A stretch of 64,000 nt of DNA from Pantoea sp. A4 (GCF_000295955.2 NZ_ALXE01000039.1:62001-126000); one strand, 5' to 3'. Positions 18,442 to 32,051 are shown, counted from the first letter of the stretch. Notes: generated by a model not told the origin, from the sequence alone. Made by a program: numbers and translations.

Positions 18442-19347
18442 ATGCAACTCGATGATTTAAAAATCTTTCTCAGCGTGATCCGCGCAGGCAGTTTTACCGA
18501 TGCAGCCGAACAACTGATGCTGTCAAAGCAGTATGTCAGCCGTCGTATGGCGGCACTGGAAGAGACGTTAGGCGCACAGTTGCTGCTACGTAATACGCGA
18601 AAGCTTTCTGTCACCGAGGCTGGCCATCGTTTTAGTCAGCATGCACAGCGGATTCTGGATGATGTAATTGAAGCACAGCAAGACATGTCCTCAGACCAGC
18701 AGGCATTGCAGGGGATATTTAAGATCAGCCTGCCTATGTCGTTTGGTATGAGCCATCTTTCTCCGCTGCTGGCCGAATTCCTTGCGATGCATCCTGCACT
18801 GCAATTCCAGGTAGAGCTGGCCGATCGCTATGTTGATATGGTGGGCGAGGGTTTTGATATTGCGATACGCATCGGCACCCTCCCCGACTCTTCTCTGATG
18901 GCCCGTCGTTTTGGCGAGCTGAAGCGTCTGATCTGCGCCAGCCCTGATTACCTGCTGCGCACTGGCACGCCGCAAATGCCTGAAGAATTGCGCCAGCACG
19001 CCTGCCTGCGCTTTGGCCGCGAAGGCATAAACGGTTGGGAACTGCGCCACAACGGCAGCACAAAGCTGTTTGATGTGAGCGGCCCGATGGTGAGTAACAA
19101 CGGTGAAGTGCTGCGTGATGCTGCCGTGGCCGGCTTGGGGCTGGTGTTGCTGCCTGATTTTATCGTCGCCGAGGCGTTACAGGAACGCAAACTGGTACAA
19201 GTGCTGAGTGGATTTGAACCCGCACCGCTGAACCTGACGGCAGTTTTCCCTCAGCACCGGCAGCGCAGTAAATTTACCCGCCTGTTTCTTGATTTCCTGC
19301 AACAAAAGCTCAGCCAACGCTTTAACGGCGGCGGGCCACGGCTTTAA
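18442..19347 (+). CDS. LysR-type transcriptional regulator
   Basis: 301 aa. The N-terminal winged helix has MQLDDLKIFLSVIRAGSFTDAAEQL and KQYVSRRMAALEETLG, and a substrate-binding domain of the CrgA/YafC-like group runs from about residue 90 (FKISLPMSFGMSHLSPLLAEFL). The direct target is not obvious. The nearest divergent gene is the NUDIX hydrolase (252-bp gap), which may be a target by the usual LysR layout. Confidence 0.88.
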   Translation: MQLDDLKIFLSVIRAGSFTDAAEQLMLSKQYVSRRMAALEETLGAQLLLRNTRKLSVTEAGHRFSQHAQRILDDVIEAQQDMSSDQQALQGIFKISLPMSFGMSHLSPLLAEFLAMHPALQFQVELADRYVDMVGEGFDIAIRIGTLPDSSLMARRFGELKRLICASPDYLLRTGTPQMPEELRQHACLRFGREGINGWELRHNGSTKLFDVSGPMVSNNGEVLRDAAVAGLGLVLLPDFIVAEALQERKLVQVLSGFEPAPLNLTAVFPQHRQRSKFTRLFLDFLQQKLSQRFNGGGPRL

Positions 19348-19384
19348 TGGTGGCTAATAGTATGAGATGATTAATAACATTTAA

Positions 19385-20433
19385 TTAAAGCTTCACAATA
19401 TTCCTTGCATTAGGATATTTTGCGGAGCTTGCTTCTGGTGTGAATCGAACCTTATCATTAAGGGAAAAAACATTGATTCCTCCCAGCATAGCCTTATCTT
19501 CTCCATGAAAAACCTCCTGATTTTTTTCACTCTTAATCAACACTTTGGCAGCAGTGATATTTATTATTTCCCCCGTGTGTTCAGGGTTAAGTTTAATCCC
19601 TTTCGACCAATTTGTCCTCACTTGCAGAGTGGGAATTCCTACAGGCAGCTGTTTATTCTTCCAGAGAGAATGTAAGGAGCAAAGTTCAGACATTCGCGCA
19701 TTACTCTCAATTATGTCAAGTAACTTTAGATTAGAGGGATTTATCCAATAGATCACTTTTAGGCATCTATCATAATGTTCAATAACTTTGTTTATTACAT
19801 CCTCAACCTAGTATGCTTTTTTATTGCGCAACAAAGGTTCATGATGAGAAAGCCTGTTTCTTATCTTATTGATATCTTTAAGTTCATTCCCTATGCTATT
19901 TATTGACAATGGAGATACTGAGATAGAATCTACCGCATTCGGAAAGACTCGGTGCCTTAAATGTGGCCATAATGTAAGGTAAGATTTTTTTGTACATCAA
20001 AATCTTTTTGTACCATAGAGACCCAAAAACCCAAGGTTAACTTGGATATAAAATTTTCTTGATTTAAAGGTTTTCTTTCATAATTAAGTTGTTTTTCCGC
20101 TGTTTGGATATTACTCCATGCAATGAAGTTATTATGCCTTGTAAACTTATTAACAAACCAGAGCTTATCAATTCTTCCTTTTTCTTTCTCCCAATCTTGC
20201 GGCTGGAAATTCAGCTCAACTTGCTCTTCTTCATGTGCTATCCAGGACTGATAGATAGCGTTACGAAGCGAAATTTCAATGACTTGAAGTGCAGGTAGAA
20301 AAGCACTCGCAAGCTGCTTATTCCACAGATAGATGCCAAGGCATTGTTCTGGAGAAGCGCCGCCCAAGATAGGTAGCTGGTATGTTGCGAACCTGGCTGT
20401 TGAGAGGGACTCTGTGATAGCTTTAATTGTCAT
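19385..20433 (-). pseudogene. decayed Abi-family (Abi_2-like) gene
   Basis: One reading frame of about 349 codons is broken twice. Residues 1-158 (20433 down to about 19960) start MTIKAITESL and carry LPALQVIEISLRNAIYQSW. At a run of seven T on the plus strand (19985-19991), one base too few shifts the frame. After the shift the frame continues with LWPHLRHRVFPN and KIRNRLSHHEP, the RxxxxH-type hallmark of Abi/Abi_2 abortive-infection proteins. It then meets an in-frame TAG (19808-19810) and continues to 19385 with no further stop. One lesion in a homopolymer could be a sequencing error, but the separate stop makes real decay more likely. The region is AT-rich relative to its neighbours, suggesting acquired DNA. 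Confidence 0.75.
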
Positions 20434-21056
20434 TGTTCTTATCCATAAGGTTTCATAGATTCAGTATACCTTCCATGAACTTAGACAAAAACGCCAAATT
20501 TGTGATCGGCACGTGACTATCTTCGTGACAGATTGAGGTTGACATGCTGAATCCAGGCAACCATAATTCGTTCCCAGAGGAAACTCTATATATGTAAGCG
20601 CCCGCCCCTACTCAACGATGGTCGGAACGCGAATAATTTTTCAATGAAGGCTTCCTAATGGAAGCCTTTTTTGATCGTGTTGCATAAAAGAGTATGTTCA
20701 CTTAACGATATCAGGGTAAGTTGCGTCTAGCTTAACATTTAAACGTCCAGTTTCTGCCGCCTACGAATCTTGTACACCATAAGCAATCTGGAACTTATGT
20801 TACTTTTCAACATAAAGATAAGGTCATCGCCCCGGCCAAAAATGGCCTGTTTTCCCTCCCCACGCTTCCTTCCAGACGACCTTTTTGTGTAAAATCTTAC
20901 CAACTGCACCTTCGCCTCTTTTTTCTCCAGATTTCTCCGGCAAAGATGAAGATTTGCATCATCGGTTTTGGCGCTATGCCATTTAGCGAGAATGGCTGTC
21001 TCTCGACCATAAAATCTGAATGAGAGACAGCGCACCTGTGCAGCCTCAGCTCATCC
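20434..21056. other. 623-bp stretch without a convincing gene
   Basis: Only short frames without recognisable domains are present, the longest a 98-codon one at 20739-21035 on the minus strand. It contains one terminator-like hairpin (20647-20672). It may be remnant DNA accompanying the broken Abi gene. Confidence 0.6.
20647..20672 (+). terminator. orphan rho-independent terminator
   Basis: Perfect 9-bp stem AAGGCTTCC / GGAAGCCTT with TAAT loop, running into T6. No plus-strand gene ends just upstream. It could end a small RNA or be left from a lost gene. Confidence 0.65.
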
Positions 21057-21701
21057 TCAAGACAGCGGGTTGCCTGAAATATCACTAAAGGTGCCGTTGG
21101 TGAACATACGATTGATATCATTGCTTTCATCAGTAATGCCCATCATCGCGTCCACCTTCGCCAACAGCGTATCCGCCGCGCGAGAGGTATAATTCACGTC
21201 AATATCGTTCATTTCTATAAACGTCTTGATCGGTTGATGCACATCGCGGCTTACCGTGAAACGATAATTGACGATATAGATGGCATCATCGGTGTAGGCC
21301 TCGCCCTGAGTCGCATAGCGGGTGATGAGCCGAACCGGGATGCTGGCATGGAAGGTGCCCGTCAGGCGGTTACCGCGGAACAGCTCATACAAACGTGCCT
21401 TTATCGCTTCATCGGGAACGTAAATGGCATGGGCATCCATATAGGTTTCGCTGGTGCCAATTTTTTTCGGATAGACCATCGTCATCGACAAGATATGCTT
21501 GTCGTCACCCAATGGCCGCAGCTGTACCCCACCCTTCAGGCTACGTGCGTAATCACTGTAAACAATGACTTTTTCATTGTTGCCATACAGTGCTTTTAAA
21601 GTGATTTGATTATTCCATGAGACCAGCAATGCCAGCAGAGAAAGTATCAACGCCATGAATTCGAGTGGCTTGCGTTTTAGTCGTGCGATCATTTTGTTCA
21701 T
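21057..21701 (-). CDS. membrane-anchored protein of unknown function
   Basis: 214 aa. A basic N-terminus (MNKMIARLKRKPLEF) is followed by one hydrophobic segment (MALILSLLALLVSW). The rest is a soluble domain predicted to face the periplasm, rich in beta-like sequence (HILSMTMVYPKK, IPVRLITRYATQG). I do not recognise a family. It is flanked by the gene-poor stretch and by a divergent racemase gene. Confidence 0.6.
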   Translation of the reverse strand: MNKMIARLKRKPLEFMALILSLLALLVSWNNQITLKALYGNNEKVIVYSDYARSLKGGVQLRPLGDDKHILSMTMVYPKKIGTSETYMDAHAIYVPDEAIKARLYELFRGNRLTGTFHASIPVRLITRYATQGEAYTDDAIYIVNYRFTVSRDVHQPIKTFIEMNDIDVNYTSRAADTLLAKVDAMMGITDESNDINRMFTNGTFSDISGNPLS

Positions 21702-21875
21702 TTAGCCGTCATTGCGCCCTGCAAAGGCTTGAAGTGTGCTCTGTTTCCGGGCCAGCCCGGTAAAACCGTGGCTCATTGTATACGGCTTTTCGCCTCGCTG
21801 TAATCTCCCCATGAGGCGATTAATAGTGATAGTCTGACCCCTATTCTGTCTGTCCTGTTTTGTAAGGAAAATTTA

Positions 21876-22571
21876 ATGAAAACGCTAGGGCTGTTAGCAG
21901 GTATGAGCTGGGAATCCACGATCCCCTATTATCGACTGATTAACGAAGGGATAAAACAGCGCTTAGGTGGACTGCACTCCGCACAACTCTTGATGCACAG
22001 CGTGGATTTCCACCAGATTGAAGCCTGTCAGGCCAGCGGTGAATGGCATAAGGCCGGTGAGATACTGGCACAGGCGGCGCGCGGCTTGCAGCAGGCGGGA
22101 GCCGAGGGCATGGTGCTCTGTACGAATACCATGCATAAGGTCGCCCACCAGATTGAGCAAGCCATTGATGTGCCCTTTATTCATATTGCTGATGCCACGG
22201 GCGACGCACTTCAGGCGGCGAGCATGAACCGTGTTGCGCTGCTCGGTACGGCGTATACCATGGAACAGGATTTTTATCGGGGCAGGCTGGAACAAAATTA
22301 TGCCATTGAGACGCTGGTCCCTGATGCAGTGGCACGTAAAAACATCAATCGCATCATTTTCGAAGAACTTTGTCTCGGCAGTTTTACCCCATCCTCACGG
22401 GATTACTACCTTCAGGTGATCGAGCAGCTAAAACAGCAAGGCGCGCAGGGCGTGATATTTGGCTGTACTGAAATTGGGCTGCTGGTGCCAGAAGAAGAGA
22501 GCGCCCTGCCGGTATTTGATACCGCGCGCATTCATGCAGAACGGGCAGTGGAATTTATGCTCGCGCAGTAA
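21876..22571 (+). CDS. aspartate/glutamate racemase family protein
   Basis: 230 aa, YgeA/RacD-like. It begins [22 protein letters not shown], and the two catalytic cysteines sit in LCTNTMH (about residue 84) and FGCTEIGLL (about 197). Such PLP-independent racemases interconvert L- and D-aspartate, glutamate or other amino acids, using the two Cys as acid and base. It is convergent with a CycA-like permease, and that family includes D-amino-acid carriers, so a D-amino-acid link is possible. SD AAGGAAA precedes ATG 21876. Confidence 0.85.
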   Translation: MKTLGLLAGMSWESTIPYYRLINEGIKQRLGGLHSAQLLMHSVDFHQIEACQASGEWHKAGEILAQAARGLQQAGAEGMVLCTNTMHKVAHQIEQAIDVPFIHIADATGDALQAASMNRVALLGTAYTMEQDFYRGRLEQNYAIETLVPDAVARKNINRIIFEELCLGSFTPSSRDYYLQVIEQLKQQGAQGVIFGCTEIGLLVPEEESALPVFDTARIHAERAVEFMLAQ

Positions 22572-22577
22572 AGAAAA

Positions 22578-22603
22578 TCAGGCGATGTAGTGACATCGCC
22601 TGA
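22578..22603. terminator. bidirectional terminator
   Basis: Perfect 11-bp stem TCAGGCGATGT / ACATCGCCTGA with a 4-nt loop, between the stops of the convergent racemase and permease genes. Confidence 0.7.
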
Positions 22604-22609
22604 CTGGAT

Positions 22610-24046
22610 TTAAACGCTGACTTTGTCCGCCTCTTCAGGCTGCTCGCGCTTCTCCTTGATCTTCCAGAAGACCCACAGCGCAATAAACCACAGCGGCGAG
22701 GCCTCAAGTGCCATCAGTGTGTCCGGGTCAAATACCATGATCACCACCGAGAAGATGAAGAAAATCAGTGTGGCCCAGGTCATCACAACACCACCGGGCA
22801 TTTTGAACTTCGACTTCTCATGCAGATCCGGGCGCTGCTTGCGGTATACCAGATAGGCCACCAGAATCATCCCCCAGCTGTAGATCACCAGAATGGCCGC
22901 CAGGGTTGAAACAATGGTGAACAGCGTGGTGACGTTTGGCACCAGGAACAGCAGCAGCGTCCCACTCAGCATACAGAAGCAGGAAAACAGCAGACTGCGC
23001 ACCGGAATACGGGTCGTGCGCGAGAGAATGCGGAACTGCCAGTGCGCATGTTTCTCTACCGACAAACCGTACAACATGCGTGTGCTGGAGTAGACACCGC
23101 TGTTAGCAGAAGACATTGCTGAGGTTAACGCCACAAAGTTAATGATGGCCGCTGCCGCTGGCAAACCGGCTTTAGCAAACAGCGTCACAAACGGGCTGGA
23201 ATCGGGTGATACTCCCTGCCACGAAGTCACGGCGATAATCACAATCATCGACAGCATATAGAAGATGACGATACGCAGCGGCAGAGAGTTCACGGCGCGT
23301 GGCAGGATCTTCTCTGGATCGCGGGTCTCCGCCGTCATCGTTCCCAACAGCTCAATCCCGGTGTAAGAGAAAATAGCGATCTGGAAGCCCGCGAGGAAGC
23401 CAGTGAAACCATGCGGCATAAACACGGCCGGATCGGTCAGATTATCCACTGAAGCTTTCACGCCATCCGGCGAGGTCCAGCCGGTGAACACCATCCAGCC
23501 GCCGGTCAGGATCAGTGCCACAATCGTGACCACTTTAATCAATGCAAACCAGAACTCCGCCTCACCAAAGGCTTTCACCGACATCAGGTTAAACAGACAG
23601 AGTATGCCCAGCGTAAACAACGCCGGTATCCACGCCGACATATGCGGGAACCAGTACTGCATATAGGCTCCGCATACCACCACATCGGCAATACAGGTGA
23701 CAACCCAACTGAGCCAGTAGGACCAGCCAAGATAGAAACTGGCCTTGGGGCCAAGATATTCACTGACAAAATCAGCAAACGAGCGGTAATCCAGCCGGGT
23801 AAGTAGCAGCTCACCCATTGCTCGCATCACCATATAGCTAAAAAAGCCCACCAGCACATAAATGATTAATATCGAGGTACCCGCTACCGCGATGTTACGA
23901 CCCGCACCCATAAACAGGCCGGTGCCAATCGATCCCCCCAGGGCGATCATCTGAATATGGCGTTCACTAAGGCCCCGTTGGAGTTTATCCGGGGCGTCAG
24001 CCGCCAGGGCAGGCTGAACCTGCCCTTGAGTCGATTTGTCAGTCAC
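22610..24046 (-). CDS. amino acid permease (APC superfamily, CycA-like)
   Basis: 478 aa with 12 hydrophobic segments. Strong resemblance to E. coli CycA runs throughout: LSERHIQMIALGGSIGTGLFMGAG, GFTGFLAGFQIAIFSYTGIELLGT, AETRDPEK, LTSAMSSANSGVYSSTRML and YLVYRKQRPDLHEKS. CycA takes up glycine, D-serine and D-alanine. Here the gene is the last member of the ast operon, 10 bp after astE, so arginine, ornithine or another ast-related amino acid is also possible. The start ATG 24046 is the standard family position. Confidence 0.85.
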   Translation of the reverse strand: MTDKSTQGQVQPALAADAPDKLQRGLSERHIQMIALGGSIGTGLFMGAGRNIAVAGTSILIIYVLVGFFSYMVMRAMGELLLTRLDYRSFADFVSEYLGPKASFYLGWSYWLSWVVTCIADVVVCGAYMQYWFPHMSAWIPALFTLGILCLFNLMSVKAFGEAEFWFALIKVVTIVALILTGGWMVFTGWTSPDGVKASVDNLTDPAVFMPHGFTGFLAGFQIAIFSYTGIELLGTMTAETRDPEKILPRAVNSLPLRIVIFYMLSMIVIIAVTSWQGVSPDSSPFVTLFAKAGLPAAAAIINFVALTSAMSSANSGVYSSTRMLYGLSVEKHAHWQFRILSRTTRIPVRSLLFSCFCMLSGTLLLFLVPNVTTLFTIVSTLAAILVIYSWGMILVAYLVYRKQRPDLHEKSKFKMPGGVVMTWATLIFFIFSVVIMVFDPDTLMALEASPLWFIALWVFWKIKEKREQPEEADKVSV

Positions 24047-24056
24047 GACGATTCCT

Positions 24057-25070
24057 TCAGTCTGGCAAAGAAAGGCATGGCGAAGCAGGCTGTAACAGCA
24101 TTCCAGCCCTCAGGCCAAGCGCCACACCCGCGTTGGGGAACAGAATGTACGGGGCTTTAGCACTGACTGTCCAGTGCTTGCCCGGCTGACTGGCGATCTC
24201 ATAACCAACGTCCAGCTCGGTGAAATTTTCCGCCTGTGGATCGAGGTTAAGCGTAAAACGCGCATCGCTTTTAATGATGCTCTCCGCGACCGAGAAGTAA
24301 CGCACGGGCGCTTTATCGCGGGTGGGCAGTGCTTCCCCGGCAATCAATGCGCGCAGTGCCGCTTCTGTGGTGGCAAACTGAGTGAGATCATTTTGTCCGA
24401 ACGGCAGCGCTTTACCCAGCTCCAGCGTACAACTCTGCGCACCGAACGCATCGCTGGTAAAGTTGCTAAACGTACCGCCAGGCGCGGTGTGTTGCACCAC
24501 CGCATCGAGGCCACAGGCTTCCTGTAATGCAAAGAAACTGGGGTGATAAGCGTGACGATGGAACGGGATCAGTGAAAACTGTGCAAAGCGCGAGCCGCGA
24601 ATCGCGGTGTGCAAATCGAGATGTAATCGATTGCTCTGCGACTGTGAAGCCGTGCTGGCAAAGAAGTCAGCCACCACCTGCTCCAACTGTGCAGCACGGC
24701 GACTCTCATTTCCCGGTTTCGCCTGTGCATGCCGACCGCCAAACAGGCGGTTCATGTCATTGTGCAGATAACGTTTATTCGCACGCATCGACGGGAGATT
24801 GCCGAACACCACCAGGATAGCCTGACGCAGCGGCTGTTTGCCGCTGCTGATATCGGCCAGAATGCGCAGTAGCATTTCAATCGGTGCCGTTTCGTTACCG
24901 TGAATACCGGCAGAAATCACCGTGGCTTGCTGCCAGGGCTCTGCGGGAATCAACTGCAACACCCCTTCCGCCAGCCATGTGCCTTTCACGTCCGCCGGAA
25001 AAGGCAGCGACGCCAGCTTGCACGCCAGCAATGCCTCAACGAGTTCGTCTTCTTTAGCGCTGGAAGTCAT
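24057..25070 (-). CDS. astE: succinylglutamate desuccinylase
   Basis: About 337 aa zinc peptidase-like enzyme (M14/AstE-AspA family). It removes succinate from N-succinylglutamate to give glutamate, the last step of the AST pathway. The zinc-site segment [15 protein letters not shown] and [12 protein letters not shown] are visible, along with [14 protein letters not shown] 25070 is chosen. A GTG three codons upstream is an alternative. It overlaps the astB 3' end by about 17 bp. Confidence 0.9.
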   Translation of the reverse strand: MTSSAKEDELVEALLACKLASLPFPADVKGTWLAEGVLQLIPAEPWQQATVISAGIHGNETAPIEMLLRILADISSGKQPLRQAILVVFGNLPSMRANKRYLHNDMNRLFGGRHAQAKPGNESRRAAQLEQVVADFFASTASQSQSNRLHLDLHTAIRGSRFAQFSLIPFHRHAYHPSFFALQEACGLDAVVQHTAPGGTFSNFTSDAFGAQSCTLELGKALPFGQNDLTQFATTEAALRALIAGEALPTRDKAPVRYFSVAESIIKSDARFTLNLDPQAENFTELDVGYEIASQPGKHWTVSAKAPYILFPNAGVALGLRAGMLLQPASPCLSLPD

Positions 25071-26397
25071 AGATAGCACCCAATTGCAGGATCTGTGTCA
25101 GTTCATCCAGCGCTTGCCAGACTTCACGCGGCAGCTGCGGATCGGCCAAATCACTGGCGTGCAGACGATCGCGATAGTGTTTTTCCACCCACTGAGTCAG
25201 CTGCTGGTAACGCGGTTCCGTCATCAGGCTGCCCTGATTGACTGCGGCCCGTTCCTGTTCATTCAACACGACGCGCAAACGCAGGCAGGCTGGACCGCCG
25301 CCGTTGCGCATACTTTCACGCAGATCAAACAGGGCAATTTCATTGACGGGAGAACCGGATGCGTTGGTCATCCCGGTCAGATAGCGCCAGACATTGTCGC
25401 GCTGACGGCACTCTTCTGGCACCACAATCACCATACTGCCATCCGGCTTGCTGAGCAGCTGGCTGTTAAACAGGTAGCTGGCAACGGCATCCTCGACACT
25501 GACCTGATCCTGCGGCACCTCGATATTGACAAAGGGAACGTCAAGTAAGGCACTTTTTTCACGCAGGGTGTTCAGCAGAACGGACTGATCAAGGAATGCC
25601 TGCTGATGGTGGAACAGGACCTGTTTATTACTGACCGCGATCACGTCGTTATGGAACACGCCGCTGTCAATCACCGCCGGATTTTGCTGTGCGAACACGG
25701 TAAATTCCGGGTTGAGCTGATGCAGTCGCGCAATCGCTTCGCTGGCTTCACGGGTCTGACGCGCGGGATAACGCTGCGGTGCTGGCCCGCCACCAAACGC
25801 CTTACGACCGTAAATAAACAGTTGAATGCCCTGGCTGGCGTAGTCATTGCAGAAACGATTGTGGTTGGCGGCCCCTTCATCGCCAAAATCACTTTGCGCT
25901 GGCAGCGCCGCGTGATGGGCAAAATGCGCTTCATCACGGAAAGTAGCGCGCAAAATCGCCGAGGTCGTCGGGATTTCCATTGCACGGTGTAGTTTGTTGT
26001 TCAGGTTCGCAACCGTAAAGTGTACCTTGCCGTCCGCGCTGTCCGCAGAGGGCGAAACCGTCGCTGCGTTTGCGGTCCACATAGATGAAGCCGAGCTCAT
26101 GGCCGACAGCAGGTGCGGAGAGGTCTGCGCTGCCTGCTGTAAAACGTGCTCATCGCTGCCGCTGAAACCTAAACCCCGTAACGCCGCCAGGTTCGGGCGC
26201 GGCTGTGGAGGGAGAATGCCCTGGACGAAGCCCCGATCGGCCAGGGCTTTCATTTTCGCCAGCCCTTGCAGTGCCGCTTTACGTGGGTTTGATAACCCAT
26301 CGCGGTTCAGCTGTGAGGCTTCATTACCGGTCGACAGACCGGCGTAATGGTGAGTCGGTCCCACCAGTCCGTCAAAATTTACTTCAAAACCAGACAT
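25054..26397 (-). CDS. astB: N-succinylarginine dihydrolase
   Basis: 447 aa, the expected length for AstB. It opens with [21 protein letters not shown], a hallmark of the family, and contains [18 protein letters not shown] and [14 protein letters not shown], with the catalytic Cys near GGPACLRLR. It converts N-succinylarginine to N-succinylornithine, releasing ammonia and CO2. It lies 22 bp after astD in the ast operon. Confidence 0.95.
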   Translation of the reverse strand: MSGFEVNFDGLVGPTHHYAGLSTGNEASQLNRDGLSNPRKAALQGLAKMKALADRGFVQGILPPQPRPNLAALRGLGFSGSDEHVLQQAAQTSPHLLSAMSSASSMWTANAATVSPSADSADGKVHFTVANLNNKLHRAMEIPTTSAILRATFRDEAHFAHHAALPAQSDFGDEGAANHNRFCNDYASQGIQLFIYGRKAFGGGPAPQRYPARQTREASEAIARLHQLNPEFTVFAQQNPAVIDSGVFHNDVIAVSNKQVLFHHQQAFLDQSVLLNTLREKSALLDVPFVNIEVPQDQVSVEDAVASYLFNSQLLSKPDGSMVIVVPEECRQRDNVWRYLTGMTNASGSPVNEIALFDLRESMRNGGGPACLRLRVVLNEQERAAVNQGSLMTEPRYQQLTQWVEKHYRDRLHASDLADPQLPREVWQALDELTQILQLGAIYDFQR

Positions 26398-26419
26398 AAT
26401 TTCCTCGCATCACGGCGAT

Positions 26420-28911
<2,492 letters not shown>

Positions 28912-28925
28912 AGACTCCTCCGCGA

Positions 28926-30131
28926 TTAACCCAGGATACGTACAACAGCACGTTCCAGTCGCACAAAGGCTTCTTCAATATCTTCCAGCGGAATGTTCAA
29001 CGCCGGCGCAAAACGCAACACGTCCGGGCCCGCAATCAGGGCAATTAATCCCTCTTCGGCCGCGAGATTGGTCAGCGTTTTCGCTTTGCCACGCAGGGGC
29101 TCCGCCAGTTCAGCGCCGATTAACAATCCTTTACCGCGAATTGCCGTAAACAGACCGTGCTGCGCATTGAGCGCCTCCAGTCGGGCGACAATCAGCTGAT
29201 GACGCTCGGCCACACCGCCCAGTAACGTTTCATCCAGCTGATCCAGTACGCTGTTCGCCACGGTAGCCGCCAGCGGGTTGCCGCCAAAGGTGGTGCCATG
29301 TGTACCCGGCTGGAAGACCTGCGCCCAGGCTTCTTTCGCCAGCATGGCACCAATCGGGAATCCACCGCCCAAACCTTTTGCGCTGGTGAGCAGGTCAGGC
29401 ACTACCCCATAGTGTTGATAGGCATAGAGCGTACCAAGACGACCCGCACCGGTTTGAACTTCATCAAAAATCAGCGTCGCATTGTGCTTATCACACAGCT
29501 CGCGCAGCCCTTGCAGGAAGGCCGGATCGGCAGGCAGAACGCCGCCCTCGCCAATCACGGGCTCAACAATCACCGCGCAGGTCCGGTCAGAAATCTGGGC
29601 CGCAACCGCGTTAAGATCATTATAGGGGAGATGGGTAATATCCTGTGGCAGCGGTGCAAAGTCAGCAGAATATTTTGGTTGGCCACCCACAGTGACGGTA
29701 AAAAGCGTACGGCCATGGAAGGCATTTTTGAAGGCAATGATTTCGCTTTTATCCGCACCAAAACGATCGCGTGCATATTTGCGCGCCAGTTTTAACGCCG
29801 CTTCATTCGCTTCTGCACCGGAATTACAGAAAAATACTTTGTCAGCGAAGGTCGCGTTCACGAGTTTTTGTGCCAGCATCAGCACCGGTTCGTTAGTGAA
29901 ACCGTTAGCCATGTGCCATAGCTTATCGATCTGCTCCTTCAGAGCCTGCGCCAGCACTGGGTTGCTATGCCCCAGGGAATTAACCGCGATGCCTCCTGCC
30001 AGGTCAATGTACTCCTTACCCTGTTGATCCCAGACGCGTGATCCTGCGGCTTTAACGGGAATAAAAGGTGCCGGCGAATAGCAGGGAACCATATATTTAT
30101 CAAAGTATTCGCGATTAACATTGCCTGACAT
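28926..30131 (-). CDS. astC: succinylornithine/acetylornithine aminotransferase
   Basis: 401 aa class III PLP aminotransferase (E. coli AstC is 406 aa). Visible are [54 protein letters not shown] and the PLP lysine in [15 protein letters not shown]. It transfers the delta-amino group of N-succinylornithine to 2-oxoglutarate. The start is ATG 30131, with AGGAG 7 nt upstream. A longer frame to 30179 has no ribosome site. It is the first gene of the operon astC-astA-astD-astB-astE-permease. Confidence 0.94.
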   Translation of the reverse strand: MSGNVNREYFDKYMVPCYSPAPFIPVKAAGSRVWDQQGKEYIDLAGGIAVNSLGHSNPVLAQALKEQIDKLWHMANGFTNEPVLMLAQKLVNATFADKVFFCNSGAEANEAALKLARKYARDRFGADKSEIIAFKNAFHGRTLFTVTVGGQPKYSADFAPLPQDITHLPYNDLNAVAAQISDRTCAVIVEPVIGEGGVLPADPAFLQGLRELCDKHNATLIFDEVQTGAGRLGTLYAYQHYGVVPDLLTSAKGLGGGFPIGAMLAKEAWAQVFQPGTHGTTFGGNPLAATVANSVLDQLDETLLGGVAERHQLIVARLEALNAQHGLFTAIRGKGLLIGAELAEPLRGKAKTLTNLAAEEGLIALIAGPDVLRFAPALNIPLEDIEEAFVRLERAVVRILG

Positions 30132-30664
30132 AGCATTTCTCCTGAAACTTTTTTTAACTGTGACGATGCCTGCCCGCAAGCATCAATAACATAAGAAAAA
30201 CTTTTACCCTTTCGGATAACGCAATAATTTAACGTGCCCCTTTTACGTGTTAACAGGGACATCCTTTTAAAGAGATGTGAATAAAAAAAGCAATTTTGAC
30301 TTAATTCATCGGTGAAAAATCCCGTTTAGTTTTCCTCATAGTGGTTCTGCACATTAGCAAAGTCAATATGCAAAAACACCTGTTTATTCACTTCATGACA
30401 ACCTTCAAAGATCTGAAAAATCAGAAAAAAATTCTTACTTATGCACTTTAGTGAATAAAATGTGCATATAAATTCACTCATAGAGCGCCATTTTTATGCT
30501 TATTTATTCATTTAAAAATGCGGGTTTGGTCGCGAAAAAGAAAAAATGGGCGATCACAATAAACACCTTTTATTGCAAAAGTGTTAAATTTAACAGCGCA
30601 TAGTGCATTCCATTATGTTTCCACGGATTTTCAATATAAATAACTCTGATCAAACAGGCTTTTT
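30132..30664. other. 533-bp divergent control region between astC and gdh
   Basis: AT-rich intergenic DNA holding the promoters of both transcription units. It contains a candidate ArgR half-palindrome (30463-30476) and a 12-bp palindrome GTTAAATTTAAC (30583-30594) upstream of gdh. E. coli astC uses a sigma-54 promoter, but no GG-N10-GC element with good flanks was found here on the ast strand. Confidence 0.5.
30463..30476. promoter_or_regulatory. candidate ARG box (ArgR site)
   Basis: TGCATATAAATTCA differs at one position from the TGAATwwwwATTCA core of the ARG box. TGAAT also occurs 11 bp to its left, giving a possible poor second site. It fits the known ArgR activation of ast in enterics but rests on one short match. 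Confidence 0.4.
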
Positions 30665-31939
30665 ATGGAAAAGTTATCTTACGCTTCAGAAAGCAGTACA
30701 TCTCCCTGGACTACCTACCTACGCCAAATCGATCGCGTTGCACCTTATCTCGGCGAACTGTCACGCTGGATTGAAACGCTGCGTCATCCTAAACGCGCAT
30801 TGATTGTCGATATTCCCGTGCAAATGGATGACGGTACTATCCGTCACTTTGAGGGGTATCGCGTACAACACAATCTCTCTCGCGGTCCGGGTAAAGGGGG
30901 GGTGCGCTATCATCCGGATGTGGATCTGAACGAAGTGATGGCCCTCTCCGCGTGGATGACTATCAAATGTGCTGCCGTCAATCTGCCGTATGGTGGTGCG
31001 AAAGGCGGTATTCGCGTTGATCCTTTCTCGCTTTCAGAGGGTGAACTGGAGCGTCTGACGCGTCGTTACACCAGTGAGATCGGCGTAATTATTGGACCGC
31101 AAAAAGATATCCCGGCCCCGGATGTCGGCACCAACGGCAAAGTCATGGCATGGATGATGGACACCTACTCCATGAACCAGGGCACCACCATTACTGGCGT
31201 TGTCACCGGCAAACCGATTCACCTTGGCGGTTCCCTCGGACGTGAAAAAGCAACCGGTCGTGGCGTCTTTGTCACCGGTCGGGAAGTGGCTAACCGCGCG
31301 AATATCACCATTGAAGGTGCGCGTGTGGCGTTGCAGGGCTTTGGTAATGTGGGCAGTGAAGCTGCGCGCCTGTTCGCTGAAGCGGGTGCCCGCGTGGTGG
31401 TGATTCAGGATCATACTGCCACCCTGTTCAACGATGCAGGGATTGATATGGCTGCCCTGAGCGCATGGCAGGCGGAGCACAAACAAATTGCGGGCTTCCC
31501 TGGCGCGCAGGAGATCGATAAAGCCCAATTCTGGACCACCCAGATGGACATTCTGATCCCGGCGGCACTGGAAGGCCAGATCACCCGCGAACGTGCTGCC
31601 ACCATTACCGCCAAACTGGTGTTGGAAGGGGCGAACGGCCCGACCTTCCCGGAAGCAGACGACGTGCTAGCGGAACGCGGTGTGCTGGTCGTGCCCGATG
31701 TGGTGTGTAACGCGGGTGGCGTCACCGTCAGCTACTTTGAGTGGGTGCAGGACATGGCGAGCTTCTTCTGGAGCGAAGAGGAGATCAACGCCCGTATGGA
31801 CCGCATCATGACCGAAGCGATGGTGCATGTCTGGGAGAAAGCCGCTGAGAAATCCTGCTCTCTGCGCACCGCCGCCTACATTGTGGCCTGTGAGCGCATT
31901 CTGCTGGCGCGTAAAGATCGCGGCATCTACCCTGGCTAA
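30665..31939 (+). CDS. glutamate dehydrogenase (Glu/Leu/Phe/Val family)
   Basis: 424 aa, the length of the catabolic NAD-type GDH group (RocG/GudB-like) rather than the 447-aa E. coli GdhA. Motifs are [25 protein letters not shown], the catalytic lysine in [30 protein letters not shown] and the nucleotide fold [16 protein letters not shown]. It converts glutamate to 2-oxoglutarate and ammonia. It is divergent from ast, whose product is glutamate, so a joint role in arginine use is inferred. The start ATG 30665 has ACAGG 6 nt upstream. A terminator follows. Confidence 0.9.
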   Translation: MEKLSYASESSTSPWTTYLRQIDRVAPYLGELSRWIETLRHPKRALIVDIPVQMDDGTIRHFEGYRVQHNLSRGPGKGGVRYHPDVDLNEVMALSAWMTIKCAAVNLPYGGAKGGIRVDPFSLSEGELERLTRRYTSEIGVIIGPQKDIPAPDVGTNGKVMAWMMDTYSMNQGTTITGVVTGKPIHLGGSLGREKATGRGVFVTGREVANRANITIEGARVALQGFGNVGSEAARLFAEAGARVVVIQDHTATLFNDAGIDMAALSAWQAEHKQIAGFPGAQEIDKAQFWTTQMDILIPAALEGQITRERAATITAKLVLEGANGPTFPEADDVLAERGVLVVPDVVCNAGGVTVSYFEWVQDMASFFWSEEEINARMDRIMTEAMVHVWEKAAEKSCSLRTAAYIVACERILLARKDRGIYPG

Positions 31940-31969
31940 ACGCGATTTTCGCGGCTGTTAGTCTCCTGA

Positions 31970-32003
31970 ACCGGAAGTGCTCCACCACTTCCGGTTTTCT
32001 TTT
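31970..32003 (+). terminator. rho-independent terminator after gdh
   Basis: Perfect stem ACCGGAAGTG / CACTTCCGGT with a short loop, then TTTTCTTTT, 31 bp after the gdh stop. Confidence 0.85.
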
Positions 32004-32014
32004 GCCTGTGGCAA

Positions 32015-32040
32015 TATATAAAACATATACGTTTTATATA
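32015..32040. promoter_or_regulatory. perfect inverted repeat, probable operator of the ParD-like gene
   Basis: TATATAAAAC (32015-32024) and GTTTTATATA (32031-32040) are exact reverse complements with a 6-bp spacer. The centre lies 24 bp before the ParD-like start. This is the position and size expected for a dimeric autoregulator binding over the promoter. Confidence 0.6.
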
Positions 32041-32051
32041 ACAGGTGCTTT

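Noticed and set aside
20739..21035. 98-codon open frame on the minus strand
   Set aside because: The composition is Arg/Lys-rich with no recognisable domain, no good ribosome site and no neighbour support. It is more likely chance.
30232..30252. Sigma-54-like element upstream of astC (GGCACG followed by TTGC)
   Set aside because: The GG and GC are separated by 14 bp instead of 10, which sigma-54 does not tolerate.
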